Source: DZBG01 sp049241565 (GTDB lineage: Bacteria; Bdellovibrionota; Bacteriovoracia; Bacteriovoracales; Bacteriovoracaceae). Taken from it: a stretch of DNA of 64,000 nucleotides. The translations under genes were made by a program, and so were the position numbers. The notes under the pieces are model-generated. The model was not told the DNA's origin. It ran no database searches and saw only the letters and a list, made by a program, of their open reading frames with translations. Position 1 is the stretch's first letter. Each line of letters starts with the position of its first letter. The stretch is taken from contig JBMLQL010000018.1 in the NCBI GenBank assembly GCA_049241565.1, forward strand, positions 62,001 through 126,000. Reading direction: 5' to 3'. This document shows, in pieces, positions 1 through 8,380 of the stretch.

Positions 1-1
1 C

Positions 2-2011
2 GCCCAAGAAAAGCTTGATACCATCGAAGTTCTAGGTCAAAAGTCTTCTTCTTTCTCTGGATACTGGGAAGAGAATCAAGACGCCAAAATTTTCTCGGGA
101 AAAAAGAATACGGTGACGTCTTTAAAAGATATTCCGCAGCTTCAGACGAATAACTACCGTCAGGCCACGTCTCAGACTCCAGGTCTTCTTATTTCAGAAA
201 TTCCTAATGAATCTCTGGCCGCTATCACTTATCGCGGTCTAGGTGATCCTCATGAGTCGTACAACTTACTTCTTCTTCAAGATGGTTTGCCAGTGGCTGC
301 GGATATGTATGGATATCCGGCCCATTATTTCTCTCCGGCCTTGCCGATGATGGAGAAAGTTCAGTTCATTCGTGGAGGAGCGTCGCTTCTTTATGGACCT
401 CAGCCCGGGGGAGTTCTCAATTATATGTCGACTCCACTCACTAAGGGACAGGCCCTTTCTGGAAAAGTAGGACTCACTGGTGGATCATATAATCTTCTCA
501 CAACCAATAATGCCGTTTATGGATCTAAGGGGAACAACTCTTACGCTATTGAATACTATCGTCGTCAAGGTGATGGACCTCAACGTGTAAATTCGAATTT
601 TGAAGCCGATTATCTTCAGGTAAGAAATCATCACTTCGCTGGAAAGAATAAATATAAAGTTTCATTCAATGGTTATAACTCTGATCATGGAAACTCTGGT
701 GGATTTGCTAAAAATCCCGGTGTGAATGCCAATGTTTATGGTGATGATTTAGGAAAAGCGACTAGAGTTCATGATCGTCTTAAAGTTTCTCGCGCTCAGC
801 TTGCCCTTGGTGTTGAAAGTAAAATGGATGATTCTTCAGAGCTTCATGTGAATTTTTGGGGTACGGCCTACCGTCGTTACTCAAAAAATCAGAATGGGGG
901 TGGATTCGGAACATTTGCCACAGGAACGACAAACGATATCGTGACTCAACAGTACTATGGCTATAATGGTGAAGTTCGTTACTTAAAAAACTATACCCTG
1001 GCCGGTAATGAGAGCACAGTCTCTGCAGGGTTTTTGAACTACAACCTCACTTCTCCTTATACAAGAGAAACAGGGGCCAAGGTCGATTCAAATCATGGAA
1101 CAGTGAATAGAAGAGTGGACCGTGAAACTCACGTGAACTCTTTATTTGTTGAAAATAGATTCTCTTTCGGAAAACTCATGGTGACTCCAGGAGTAAGAGT
1201 GGAGAGTATCAGACAAGTTCTTGATGAGAGAAAATCACCATCGGCCACTCTTCGTGAAGACGACCGTACTGATAATGTTCCTCTTTTTGGTCTCAGTCTT
1301 TCATACCACCTCACTGATGAGTCTCAGCTCTATGCGAACTCTTCAGAGGCCTATAAACCGATTACTTATCAAGATGCTCTTCCGCTGACTAATGGAGCGA
1401 CTGTCTCTGAAGATATTGATCCAAGTAAAATTTATAATTATGAAATTGGGTACCGTGGACAAACTGATAAATTGAATTGGGATGTTTCTGCCTTCTTTAT
1501 CCGTTATGAAAATAAGTTCGGCCAAGTGGGAACAAATTTTCAAAATACTGGAGCTGGAACTAATAAAGGGATCGATCTGGCCACTGAGCTAAAACTCAGC
1601 CAAATGAGCGACTCGCTTAAAAAATATGGGAACTTCAATCTTTACGGAAATATATCAATCCTTGAGGCGAAGTATACTCGTGGCCCTTTGAAAGATAATC
1701 AGGCCCAATATGCACCTGAAACAATTACTCGTGCGGGTCTTATTTATAGTAAAGAAAATAAATTGAAAGTGGCCCTTATGGGTGTGATGGTTGCTGGCCA
1801 TTACGGAGATGATGGGAACACGAGTAATTTCGAAATTCCTTACTACACTGTTTGGGATCTTACGGCAGACTGGACTATTACAAAATCTTGGACGGCTTCA
1901 GCCGGGATTAACAACCTTCTTGATCGCGAGTATTACTCTCGTGTTCGTACTGATGGTATTGCTTGGGCCCTTGATCGTAATTTTTATGCCGGAGCAACTT
2001 ATAATTTCTAA
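2..2011 (+). CDS. TonB-dependent outer-membrane receptor (5' truncated)
   Basis: Ligand-gated outer-membrane transporter, most like the FecA-type ferric-siderophore/citrate receptors. The frame is open from base 2, so the signal peptide and true start lie left of the window; 669 codons are visible. An early DTIEVLG segment resembles a TonB box. It is followed by a plug domain (roughly visible residues 35-150, with IRGGASLLYGPQPGG) and then beta-barrel strands rich in alternating aromatic residues. It ends in YNF, the terminal aromatic typical of outer-membrane barrels. The substrate cannot be told from sequence. An internal ATG at 113 falls inside the plug and is not the real start. The stop overlaps the convergent methyltransferase gene by 4 bases. 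Confidence 0.9.
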   Translation, partial: AQEKLDTIEVLGQKSSSFSGYWEENQDAKIFSGKKNTVTSLKDIPQLQTNNYRQATSQTPGLLISEIPNESLAAITYRGLGDPHESYNLLLLQDGLPVAADMYGYPAHYFSPALPMMEKVQFIRGGASLLYGPQPGGVLNYMSTPLTKGQALSGKVGLTGGSYNLLTTNNAVYGSKGNNSYAIEYYRRQGDGPQRVNSNFEADYLQVRNHHFAGKNKYKVSFNGYNSDHGNSGGFAKNPGVNANVYGDDLGKATRVHDRLKVSRAQLALGVESKMDDSSELHVNFWGTAYRRYSKNQNGGGFGTFATGTTNDIVTQQYYGYNGEVRYLKNYTLAGNESTVSAGFLNYNLTSPYTRETGAKVDSNHGTVNRRVDRETHVNSLFVENRFSFGKLMVTPGVRVESIRQVLDERKSPSATLREDDRTDNVPLFGLSLSYHLTDESQLYANSSEAYKPITYQDALPLTNGATVSEDIDPSKIYNYEIGYRGQTDKLNWDVSAFFIRYENKFGQVGTNFQNTGAGTNKGIDLATELKLSQMSDSLKKYGNFNLYGNISILEAKYTRGPLKDNQAQYAPETITRAGLIYSKENKLKVALMGVMVAGHYGDDGNTSNFEIPYYTVWDLTADWTITKSWTASAGINNLLDREYYSRVRTDGIAWALDRNFYAGATYNF

Positions 2012-2700
2012 GATTTCTTAATCCATAGTTCCAAATAACTTGTCCCACAGGGTGCTTTAATCGAAAGATCAAACTCTGTGGGAAAAGTTCCCCCAAAGCC
2101 ATGATAAGTCACCACACGACTTCCCTTTTGAAGACCCTTTAATTTTTCTAAGACCGTATCAAGATAAAGCTCATAGAGTATTTGTGATGTAGGAATGGTT
2201 AGATCAATGCGGTCTGCTGGGAGAAGTGTGTTCTCATAAAATGGATTAAAAAGATAAAATCCATCAAATTCATTCCAGTCAATGTCCATCATATTTCCTA
2301 GAATGAAATTGGTATTGGTCAGACTGAGTTCTTGGGCCAGCCCCTGGGCCACAGACACGAGATGAGGGCGCTGCTCGATTCCTGAAAGTTGAAGATCAGG
2401 AAAGGCGAGAGCACTTACCAAGCAGAATTTTCCACAGCCTGATCCAATATCTAGAATTTTCATCTTGGGATTGGTGCCTAAGAGTTTGATCACCTGTAAG
2501 CAAACTTCCACAGGTGTCCAGTGGCGAGAGGAGATCTTTCTTATATTGTCGGGATAGAGACAGTCAAAACGACTATTGGAGACAGGTTTATCTGATTTAA
2601 AATCATCTTTCATCCTCTTGATTCGCTCTTCGCGGATTTCAAAGGGATAACCTGTATCCATAAGCTGCTCAAGACTTTTTAATGAGTTTAATTTTTTCAT
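2008..2700 (-). CDS. Class I SAM-dependent methyltransferase
   Basis: A 230-residue Rossmann-fold methyltransferase of unknown substrate. Motif I is LDIGSGCGKF at about residues 83-92, with an acidic ribose-binding residue in GIEQRP at about 108-112. A motif IV-like NPFY sits at about 152-155. The N-terminal 60 residues are helical and charged and match no domain I recognise. It stands alone between two plus-strand genes. NPFY resembles the NPPY/NPPF box of amino-methylating enzymes, so N-methylation is possible, but this is inference only. Confidence 0.8.
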   Translation of the reverse strand: MKKLNSLKSLEQLMDTGYPFEIREERIKRMKDDFKSDKPVSNSRFDCLYPDNIRKISSRHWTPVEVCLQVIKLLGTNPKMKILDIGSGCGKFCLVSALAFPDLQLSGIEQRPHLVSVAQGLAQELSLTNTNFILGNMMDIDWNEFDGFYLFNPFYENTLLPADRIDLTIPTSQILYELYLDTVLEKLKGLQKGSRVVTYHGFGGTFPTEFDLSIKAPCGTSYLELWIKKS

Positions 2701-2778
2701 AGAACTGTTATCAGTGTTGTTCTTAAGAAAGAAATAGTCAATAATCGATGGATGATTAGTTTTAGCGAGGAGGCCGAA

Positions 2779-3180
2779 GTGACGACAACAGAGAATTTAA
2801 TTAAGACATATTATGAGGCCTTTAATAATAAGAAATTCAGCGAGATGTTGAATCTTCTCACAGATGATATTATCCACGACACCAACCAGGGTGATCGCTC
2901 TGTGGGAAAGACGGCGTTCACTGCTTTTCTTGCTGATATGGATAAATACTATGATGAGTTTTTAGATGAGATGGTCATCATGGTGTCTGCGGACGGAAAA
3001 AGGGCCTCGGCTGAATTTATTTGTAACGGAACTTATAAAGTCAGCTGCGAAGGGCTGCCACCAGCGAGAGGACAAAAATACAAAATTCCAGTGGGATGTT
3101 TTTTTGAAATCAAAGATTCAAAAATTGCTCGTATCACAAATTATTATAATCTTCCTGATTGGGTCAATCAGGTTAAGTAA
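2779..3180 (+). CDS. SnoaL/NTF2-like protein (ketosteroid isomerase-related)
   Basis: A small NTF2-fold protein of about 133 residues, related to ketosteroid isomerase and SnoaL-like cyclases. The start TTENLIKTYYEAFNNK and the following LLTDDIIHD segment are typical of this fold. I chose the GTG at 2779 because a strong GAGGAGG lies at 2767-2773, five bases upstream. The ATG at 2752 would add nine residues but has no such site. Members bind small hydrophobic ligands or act as isomerases and dehydratases; nothing here fixes the substrate. It is convergent with the next gene, 3 bases apart. Confidence 0.75.
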   Translation: MTTTENLIKTYYEAFNNKKFSEMLNLLTDDIIHDTNQGDRSVGKTAFTAFLADMDKYYDEFLDEMVIMVSADGKRASAEFICNGTYKVSCEGLPPARGQKYKIPVGCFFEIKDSKIARITNYYNLPDWVNQVK

Positions 3181-3183
3181 GAG

Positions 3184-3534
3184 CTATTTGTTTTCTTTAG
3201 TATAGAGATACGTAAGATAGAGAATTGAGCCTGCTCCGACTACAAACAAGTAGTCGATAAGTTTGTCAAACTCCTTATCTTTATGCATGCTGTTTAAAAA
3301 AATAATTGTTGATACAATAAGACCTGAGGCCATAAAGAAAAAGCGACTTTTCACTCTATCTCTCTTGGTCTCAGGATCTTCATACAATTTAAATTTTTCT
3401 TTTTGATCTTTTTCTTTCTGACGTTGCTCGCTGATCCGTTTATCTTGCCTTTCTTGGATCTTCCGATCTTGAGCGGCCTTTAAGGCATCCACTTCAAGTT
3501 TTTGAAGGGCCTTCTTTAAAGGATCATCGCTCAT
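3184..3534 (-). CDS. Hypothetical charged-helix membrane protein
   Basis: A 116-residue protein I do not recognise. Residues 1-60 are almost entirely K, E, Q, D and R and should form a long cytoplasmic helix or coiled coil. Two hydrophobic segments follow, at about 65-82 and 93-110, ending in a short charged tail, so it is probably a two-pass inner-membrane protein. It is the last gene of the minus-strand run that starts with the FabZ-like gene, 15 bases after the diiron-oxygenase-like gene. Confidence 0.65.
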   Translation of the reverse strand: MSDDPLKKALQKLEVDALKAAQDRKIQERQDKRISEQRQKEKDQKEKFKLYEDPETKRDRVKSRFFFMASGLIVSTIIFLNSMHKDKEFDKLIDYLFVVGAGSILYLTYLYTKENK

Positions 3535-3549
3535 TCAATTTCACTCCCG

Positions 3550-4245
3550 TTATTTTTTTAACCCACTTGATAGTAAATTATAGGCCATAGAATAAGAGAG
3601 GGCATCAACATAGTAGCGGCATTTACTGATTAATTCCTTATCTTTTGGATCAACAAATTCTGCTAAGATCAAATAAGCATTTTCTCCATGTTGTTTTTCT
3701 TCTTCTCCAGAGCGAGATTCAAGCCACGCCGCTTGATTACGAGTGATCCCATAATTTTGGACTGATGCTTCAAAGAGAGGCTCAATCATTGTGGGCACGA
3801 GGGCCTCAATCCCCATATTTAAGGCCGCTGTTCCAACTTGCCAAGGGTGATCAGTGGAGTAGATCGCCGAGCGAAGAAGAGCATCATGATAATTCCAAAC
3901 AGGATCAGGGCGATAACTCCATGGAGTCTGAGTGATCGTCTCCATAGGTCCACCAAACGCAGCTACGATTCTCCCTAAGATATCTGTATCACCATCTTTA
4001 TCTTCCGCTCGACCGGCCAGAAATGTATCTACTTCTTTAGGACGTTTATTCATAAGGTGAGAGACATGCTTTCCGAAATCAAGAAGATGCCACATCAGTC
4101 CTGAAAAGTATTTTTCAGCATCTTTTTTTTCAGCACTTCCATTTTTCATCGCCACCGTGAAGGGGTGATGGATAATAATATTTTTTCTTGGAATAATAAT
4201 TTCTTCATGGATAGATTTGATCCAATCAGGCATCGGTCTGTTCAT
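3550..4245 (-). CDS. Haem-oxygenase-like iron-containing redox enzyme
   Basis: A 231-residue all-helical protein of the TenA/PqqC/haem-oxygenase-like class, most like the iron-containing redox enzyme family (HDO diiron oxidases). Candidate metal ligands are E147 and E155 in helix GIEALVPTMIEP, the E182-x3-H186 pair, and several histidines in the N-terminal half (H26, H27, H53, H60). The start overlaps the stop of the upstream FabZ-like gene in an ATGA (4242-4245), which implies coupled translation and a shared pathway. Known HDO enzymes cleave or oxidise fatty acids, amino acids or cofactors; the substrate here is not evident. See the finding on the FabZ-HDO pair. Confidence 0.7.
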   Translation of the reverse strand: MNRPMPDWIKSIHEEIIIPRKNIIIHHPFTVAMKNGSAEKKDAEKYFSGLMWHLLDFGKHVSHLMNKRPKEVDTFLAGRAEDKDGDTDILGRIVAAFGGPMETITQTPWSYRPDPVWNYHDALLRSAIYSTDHPWQVGTAALNMGIEALVPTMIEPLFEASVQNYGITRNQAAWLESRSGEEEKQHGENAYLILAEFVDPKDKELISKCRYYVDALSYSMAYNLLSSGLKK

Positions 4246-4712
4246 AAAATCCCCTTGAGTTTATCCTCAGTTATATTGATAAGAGTAAAGTCATTGGTCA
4301 TTATTTTTTCTTCGCCTTTAGTGATGACACCTTTAAAACGAAATGAATGAAGATTATTTTCAGTCAAAGTGACTTTGATATCGAGAACATCACTCGGACG
4401 AGCAAAGGATTTAAATTTAGCGGAGTGAACGGCACGAAGAACTCCTAAGGCATGGCCTTGAGTCCGCTCGGAGTCGTAGTCGGGGACAGGAGAATAAAAC
4501 TTTGTAATAAGAAGACCCGCTGCTTGGGTCGTCATCTCTTGCATCATGGCCCCAGGAACTACCGGTGTGCCGGGAAAGTGACCTTGCAAATAATACTCTG
4601 AAGCCTCTGGAATTTTCTGAGTGTGAATCCTCTCCTCATCGAGATGGATGATTTTATCAACCATAAGATAGGGAGGGCGATGATGAAGCAGTTTTCTAAT
4701 GAGTGTTTCCAT
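4242..4712 (-). CDS. FabZ-like 3-hydroxyacyl-ACP dehydratase (hotdog fold)
   Basis: A single hotdog domain of 156 residues, close to the usual FabZ length. The catalytic stretch GHFPGTPVVPGAMMQEM is clear, with catalytic His at 45 and Glu at 59. It should dehydrate a 3-hydroxyacyl thioester. It may be the housekeeping FabZ, but it does not sit with lpxD or lpxA genes. It is translationally coupled to an HDO-type oxidase, which points to a dedicated lipid-modification role. I take METLIRK at 4712 as the start because FabZ proteins begin just there; a GTG nine codons upstream is possible. Confidence 0.8.
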   Translation of the reverse strand: METLIRKLLHHRPPYLMVDKIIHLDEERIHTQKIPEASEYYLQGHFPGTPVVPGAMMQEMTTQAAGLLITKFYSPVPDYDSERTQGHALGVLRAVHSAKFKSFARPSDVLDIKVTLTENNLHSFRFKGVITKGEEKIMTNDFTLINITEDKLKGIL

Positions 4713-4788
4713 ACCTGGATAATAACCCAGGGCGGGCACTAGTTTAATCTTTCAGGGCGTGTGTATAAGATTCGTCACACTAGAATGA

Positions 4789-5100
4789 CTAGAAATTGCG
4801 GTAAATCGTGTACCAGACTAATCCACCAGCGATAGCAAAAAAGCTGATTCTTTTTGGCCATGTACTAAGGTCTAGCCAAGAGTTCTCGCCTTTGTTGAAA
4901 GCAGCATCGAGAATACAGATGGTATGGATGGTAAGTCCTGGCCAGAAATAGGCATAATATCCACCGGCCACCGCTACTGACCAAATAATCCCAGACATGA
5001 TCTGGCCTTTAAGCATTTGCCCAAGACCAGGAAGCATCATCGACCATATAGCCGCGATAGAGTTGGGAATTTTATAATCAACAGGGTTTGATGTATTCAT
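4789..5100 (-). CDS. TM2-like small membrane protein
   Basis: A 103-residue protein with two or three hydrophobic segments (about 14-30, 38-60 and 84-100). The segment MLPGLGQMLKGQIMSGIIW resembles the PGLGQ...G turn of TM2-like and DUF5683-like proteins. No catalytic residues are evident. It lies 25 bases after the deformylase gene and 76 bases before the FabZ-like gene on the same strand. Confidence 0.65.
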   Translation of the reverse strand: MNTSNPVDYKIPNSIAAIWSMMLPGLGQMLKGQIMSGIIWSVAVAGGYYAYFWPGLTIHTICILDAAFNKGENSWLDLSTWPKRISFFAIAGGLVWYTIYRNF

Positions 5101-5125
5101 AGAGCATCCTTTGAGGAATTAAGAC

Positions 5126-5686
5126 CTACATGAGAGGAATTTTACCATACTCTTCGAAATTAAGCTCGCTCATAAAATCTTGAATAAGATCAATGATCAA
5201 GACTCCATTTAAGTGGTCGTATTCATGTTGTGCAATCACAGCTCCAAAGCCGCTAAGTTCAGTCGAAACATATTCACCACGGCGATCAAAATAACTTAAA
5301 TGAATTCGCTTGAATCTCTCAATCTTTAAACTCTTTCCAGGAATAGAGAGACAGCCCTCTGCTCCCCATTTTTTGCCATAAGAGTCGAGGTACTCAATCT
5401 TTGGATTAATCACTATTGTCAGAGGGACACTGGGCCAGCTCTTCATGACGAAAACACGTAGCGATTTATTGACTTGAGGGGCAGCAAGACCAACTCCTCC
5501 AGCTTTTTTCATGGTGGCCACCATGTCATCAAGAAATCGTTGAAACTCTGGGGCCTCAATTTCGGCCAGATTGATTTCCTTGGCCGTCTCTCTTAATGTG
5601 GGATGACCCACTTTAATGATATCAAGAACGGCAGCATTGGCAGAGGTTAACAAAAGAAAGACGAGGGTGATAAATAGTGTTTTCAT
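5126..5686 (-). CDS. Peptide deformylase-family protein with N-terminal signal peptide
   Basis: All three deformylase motifs are intact: GVGLAAPQ (64-71), EGCLS (110-114, metal ligand C112) and HEYDH (154-158). In the family this is an Fe/Zn amidase that removes N-formyl from nascent proteins in the cytoplasm. Here the catalytic domain is preceded by MKTLFITLVFLLLTSANA, a typical signal peptide with likely cleavage after ANA, so the product should be exported. I chose the ATG at 5686. A TTG inside the leader would give a cytoplasmic form but has no ribosome site. It is divergent from the DsbB-like gene. Confidence 0.85.
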   Translation of the reverse strand: MKTLFITLVFLLLTSANAAVLDIIKVGHPTLRETAKEINLAEIEAPEFQRFLDDMVATMKKAGGVGLAAPQVNKSLRVFVMKSWPSVPLTIVINPKIEYLDSYGKKWGAEGCLSIPGKSLKIERFKRIHLSYFDRRGEYVSTELSGFGAVIAQHEYDHLNGVLIIDLIQDFMSELNFEEYGKIPLM

Positions 5687-5736
5687 CAAGGGATGATAAT
5701 TTACTTGTGATCCAAAATCATGACATACTAGGTCTT

Positions 5737-6150
5737 ATGACACGCCCAATGATTCTTCTTTTTTTATCTTGGCTCATTTCTATGATTTCCACCCTAGGGA
5801 GTTTATTCTTTAGTGAAATCATGTCTCTGCCTCCTTGTGTGCTTTGTTGGTACCAGCGCATTTGTATGTATCCCTTGGTCATAATGCTTTTAATGGGATT
5901 CTGGGCCCAGGATCAGAAAGTTTTGCGGTACGCGGGACCACTGGCCGTGATGGGTTGGATCATCGCTTTTTATCACAATCTTCTTTATTATAATATTTTA
6001 CCGAAGAGTGCCTCTCCTTGTATGCAGGGGATTTCATGCACAACAGTTCAGCTTAATTGGTTTGGTTTTATCACCATTCCGCTTCTCTCGCTGACTGCGT
6101 TTACAATTATTCTTATTCTTTTTTCTATGATGATGAGGAAACAAAAATGA
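5737..6150 (+). CDS. DsbB/BdbC-type disulfide bond formation protein
   Basis: A four-helix inner-membrane quinone-linked thiol oxidase of 137 residues. The first redox pair is C34-x2-C37 in PCVLCWYQR and the second is C95/C101 in a periplasmic loop, as in DsbB and BdbC. It would reoxidise the DsbA-like partner encoded next. I use the ATG at 5737 (MTRPMILL), which starts directly at the first membrane helix. It overlaps the next gene in an ATGA at 6147-6150, so the two form a translationally coupled redox pair. Confidence 0.88.
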   Translation: MTRPMILLFLSWLISMISTLGSLFFSEIMSLPPCVLCWYQRICMYPLVIMLLMGFWAQDQKVLRYAGPLAVMGWIIAFYHNLLYYNILPKSASPCMQGISCTTVQLNWFGFITIPLLSLTAFTIILILFSMMMRKQK

Positions 6151-6794
6151 TGAATTCAAAAAAGACACTTATTCTTCTCTCCCTCGCTATTTTAGGATTA
6201 AGTTTTACTCTTGGAGTACTGCTTTATAAAAAATCCCAAAAAGAAGAGATTAAAACCACCACTCAGAATAATGCGGATGTACTGGTGCGTGATTACTCAG
6301 TTAAACTAGGGGCCACAAATCCTCAGGTTGTTCTGGTTGAATTTCTTGATCCTGAGTGCGAGAGTTGTCGTGAATTCTACCCCATGGTGAAGATGCTCAT
6401 GAATGAGTTTGAGGGAAAGATCCAACTTGTGGTGAGATATGCTCCTTTTCACCCTAATGCGGGGATGATGGTCAAGATTTTAGAAGCTGCTCGTCTTCAA
6501 AACAAATACTGGGAAGTTTTAGAAGTTCTTTTTAGATATCAACCTCAGTGGGGAGGACATCATAATCCTCGTCCTGAACTTGTCTGGACGTACTTACCTG
6601 AGACTGGAGTCAATATTGAGCAGATTAAAGGGGATATGAATTCTCCTGAGATTCAAAAAATCTTAGAGCAAGATATGGCCGATGTGAAAACTCTCGGGAT
6701 TCGTTATACTCCAAGTTTTTATGTTAATGGTAAGCCTCTTGAAGATTTTGGGTTTGAGCCATTAAAGGCCATGATTCAAAGTGAGCTTCAATAA
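6147..6794 (+). CDS. DsbA-family thioredoxin-fold thiol oxidoreductase
   Basis: A 215-residue membrane-anchored or secreted thioredoxin-fold protein of the DsbA/BdbD type. An N-terminal hydrophobic segment (about 7-27) is followed by VEFLDPECESCREF with active-site C71-x2-C74. A cis-proline region RYTPSFYVNG lies near residue 187. It should oxidise substrates outside the cytoplasm and be recycled by the overlapping DsbB-like protein. The many cysteine-rich secreted proteins in this window (for example at 21.8-22.2 and 58.7-60.3 kb) are plausible clients. Confidence 0.88.
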   Translation: MMNSKKTLILLSLAILGLSFTLGVLLYKKSQKEEIKTTTQNNADVLVRDYSVKLGATNPQVVLVEFLDPECESCREFYPMVKMLMNEFEGKIQLVVRYAPFHPNAGMMVKILEAARLQNKYWEVLEVLFRYQPQWGGHHNPRPELVWTYLPETGVNIEQIKGDMNSPEIQKILEQDMADVKTLGIRYTPSFYVNGKPLEDFGFEPLKAMIQSELQ

Positions 6795-6795
6795 G

Positions 6796-6996
6796 ATGAG
6801 TATGCCCAGGCTAGAGCTTGCTCTTACCATGATTCAAAATGAGTATAAGCTCTCACCGGATCAGATACTTAAAATTAAGCGCCGTCTGCTCGCCGATGAT
6901 AAAGAGTTTGAACGAGTGTGGATGATTTATCAGGATAAAATTCAGCGCAAAGGTGTGGATAAGTTCAAAGATCTTCTGACAGAACTTCTCACTTAA
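6796..6996 (+). CDS. Small hypothetical helical protein
   Basis: A 66-residue, mostly helical and charged protein starting MSMPRLELALTM, one base after the DsbA-like stop. I recognise no family. A GTG at 6781 would extend it into the previous gene and is less likely. It probably belongs to the dsb operon by position. It is convergent with rlmN, with a 4-base overlap at the stop. Confidence 0.6.
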   Translation: MSMPRLELALTMIQNEYKLSPDQILKIKRRLLADDKEFERVWMIYQDKIQRKGVDKFKDLLTELLT

Positions 6997-8027
6997 ATTT
7001 TTGTATTGAGTTGCCCGCAAGCGGCAAGGATTTCATCACCTTTAGTTTTTCTGATGAGTGTGGGGATTTTGTATTGATCCAGAATGCTTTTAAAGGCATC
7101 CACTTGCTCCATCTCAGGACGCTCAAATTCTGAACCCGGGAAGGGATTAAAAGGGATAAGATTGATATAAGCATTCTTCCCTTGAAGGAGTTTTCCTGTG
7201 GTATGAGCATCCTCATCACTATCATTAAAATTTTTGATTAATAAATACTCATAAGTCACAAACCGATTTTTTCCGTGAGGGATGGCCTCTACAAATGTCA
7301 AAACGTCTTTTAGGGGATAGCGCTTGTTAATAGGGATAAGTTTATTTCTCTTCTCCTCAAAAGGAGAGTGGAAAGAGAGAGCGATATTCACATCTGGCAT
7401 TTCGTCTTTCCAGCGTTCAAGGCCAGGTAAATAACCCGCCGTTGAAATAGTGATTTTTTCTTTGGCCAGAGAAAGACCATGTTGAGAAAGAAAAATTTCA
7501 CAGGCCTTTTTAACAGCATCAAAATTATGAAGAGGCTCACCTTGGCCCATAAAGACAATATTAAGAATACGGTCATCATCTGGCCTGTGGGCCGAGAGCC
7601 ATTTCTGCGCTTCTAGGAATTGACCGATGATTTCATCTGTTCCTAAGTGACGAGACAGACCTTGAGTTCCAGTAAAACAAAAACTGCATTTCATGGCGCA
7701 GCCAACTTGAGAGGAAAGGCAGATGGTATATTTATTATTAAAAGGAATAAGAACAGTTTCTACTTTTTGCCCATCATGAAGTTTAAATAGAAACTTCACC
7801 GTTTTATCATCTGATTCTTTTACCGTATGAATTTCAGGTAAAGAAAAACTCATTTCTTGAGATAAAAATTCAATAGATTTTTTGGCAAGATCAGTGAGGC
7901 AAGGTTCACTTCTTCTTTTTTTATAGTGCCAATTAAATAAAAGCCCTGGCCCAGAAGGGGGCAGTTCATGAAGAGCAAAAAGCTCTTGCAGCTCTTGAAG
8001 GTTGTACTGATAAAATGAAGACTTCAT
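6993..8027 (-). CDS. rlmN: Dual-specificity 23S rRNA/tRNA adenine C2-methyltransferase RlmN
   Basis: Radical SAM enzyme that methylates C2 of A2503 in 23S rRNA and A37 of some tRNAs. The cluster-binding motif is C110-x3-C114-x2-C117 (CAMKCSFC), followed by FTGTQGLSRHL. MGQGEPLHNF is the SAM-binding GGE-type motif, and the methyl-carrying Cys is near the end at 337 in AACGQ. The 344-residue length is near normal for the family. It lies 38 bases downstream of a 54-codon gene on the same strand. Confidence 0.95.
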   Translation of the reverse strand: MKSSFYQYNLQELQELFALHELPPSGPGLLFNWHYKKRRSEPCLTDLAKKSIEFLSQEMSFSLPEIHTVKESDDKTVKFLFKLHDGQKVETVLIPFNNKYTICLSSQVGCAMKCSFCFTGTQGLSRHLGTDEIIGQFLEAQKWLSAHRPDDDRILNIVFMGQGEPLHNFDAVKKACEIFLSQHGLSLAKEKITISTAGYLPGLERWKDEMPDVNIALSFHSPFEEKRNKLIPINKRYPLKDVLTFVEAIPHGKNRFVTYEYLLIKNFNDSDEDAHTTGKLLQGKNAYINLIPFNPFPGSEFERPEMEQVDAFKSILDQYKIPTLIRKTKGDEILAACGQLNTKI

Positions 8028-8065
8028 TGCTTTGGATTTACCATGGCCTTGTTTTCATGGCCACT

Positions 8066-8230
8066 CTAACGGTATTCTTCACCCTCAACTTTTGTGATGG
8101 AGTAATGTCCCGGAGGATCACTGGCCGGGAAACTTTCATCAATAGTTTCATCAAGTTTTTCTTCATCAGTCATCACATGTTGCTGATCATCTCGCTCACA
8201 TTTCTCGTCTGGTTTTTCATTTTGACTCAT
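8066..8230 (-). CDS. Small acidic protein with DESFPASDPP motif
   Basis: A 54-residue, strongly acidic, soluble protein read on the minus strand from ATG at 8230 to TAG at 8066. The upstream sequence on that strand reads GTGGAGGTGCTT before ATG, a strong ribosome site. Its C-terminal half holds LDETIDESFPASDPPGH, a motif shared by many small uncharacterised proteobacterial proteins; I cannot name a function. It precedes rlmN in the same direction. A longer opposite-strand frame covers it but is rejected. Confidence 0.75.
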   Translation of the reverse strand: MSQNEKPDEKCERDDQQHVMTDEEKLDETIDESFPASDPPGHYSITKVEGEEYR

Positions 8231-8318
8231 AAGCACCTCCACCTGAATAAAAGAGCAATTCTCATACCAAGCTAAGTAGCTAATTTAACGTTTACTCCTC
8301 CTCTCACTTTGGGGAAAA

Positions 8319-8366
8319 ATGCCTCTTTGCTTTGACGTCTCTAGCTGACAGAGGAGTGAGAGGCAT
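8319..8366. promoter_or_regulatory. Inverted repeat upstream of rlmF
   Basis: ATGCCTCT (8319-8326) and AGAGGCAT (8359-8366) are exact complements, 14 bases before the rlmF start, with further partial complementarity inside. It could be an operator or a 5' leader hairpin. Confidence 0.35.
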
Positions 8367-8380
8367 CGTAAAATAGGCCC

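Noticed and set aside
8015..8275. 86-codon plus-strand frame with hydrophobic content
   Set aside because: It overlaps the rlmN start and covers a better-supported minus-strand gene with a strong ribosome site and a known motif.
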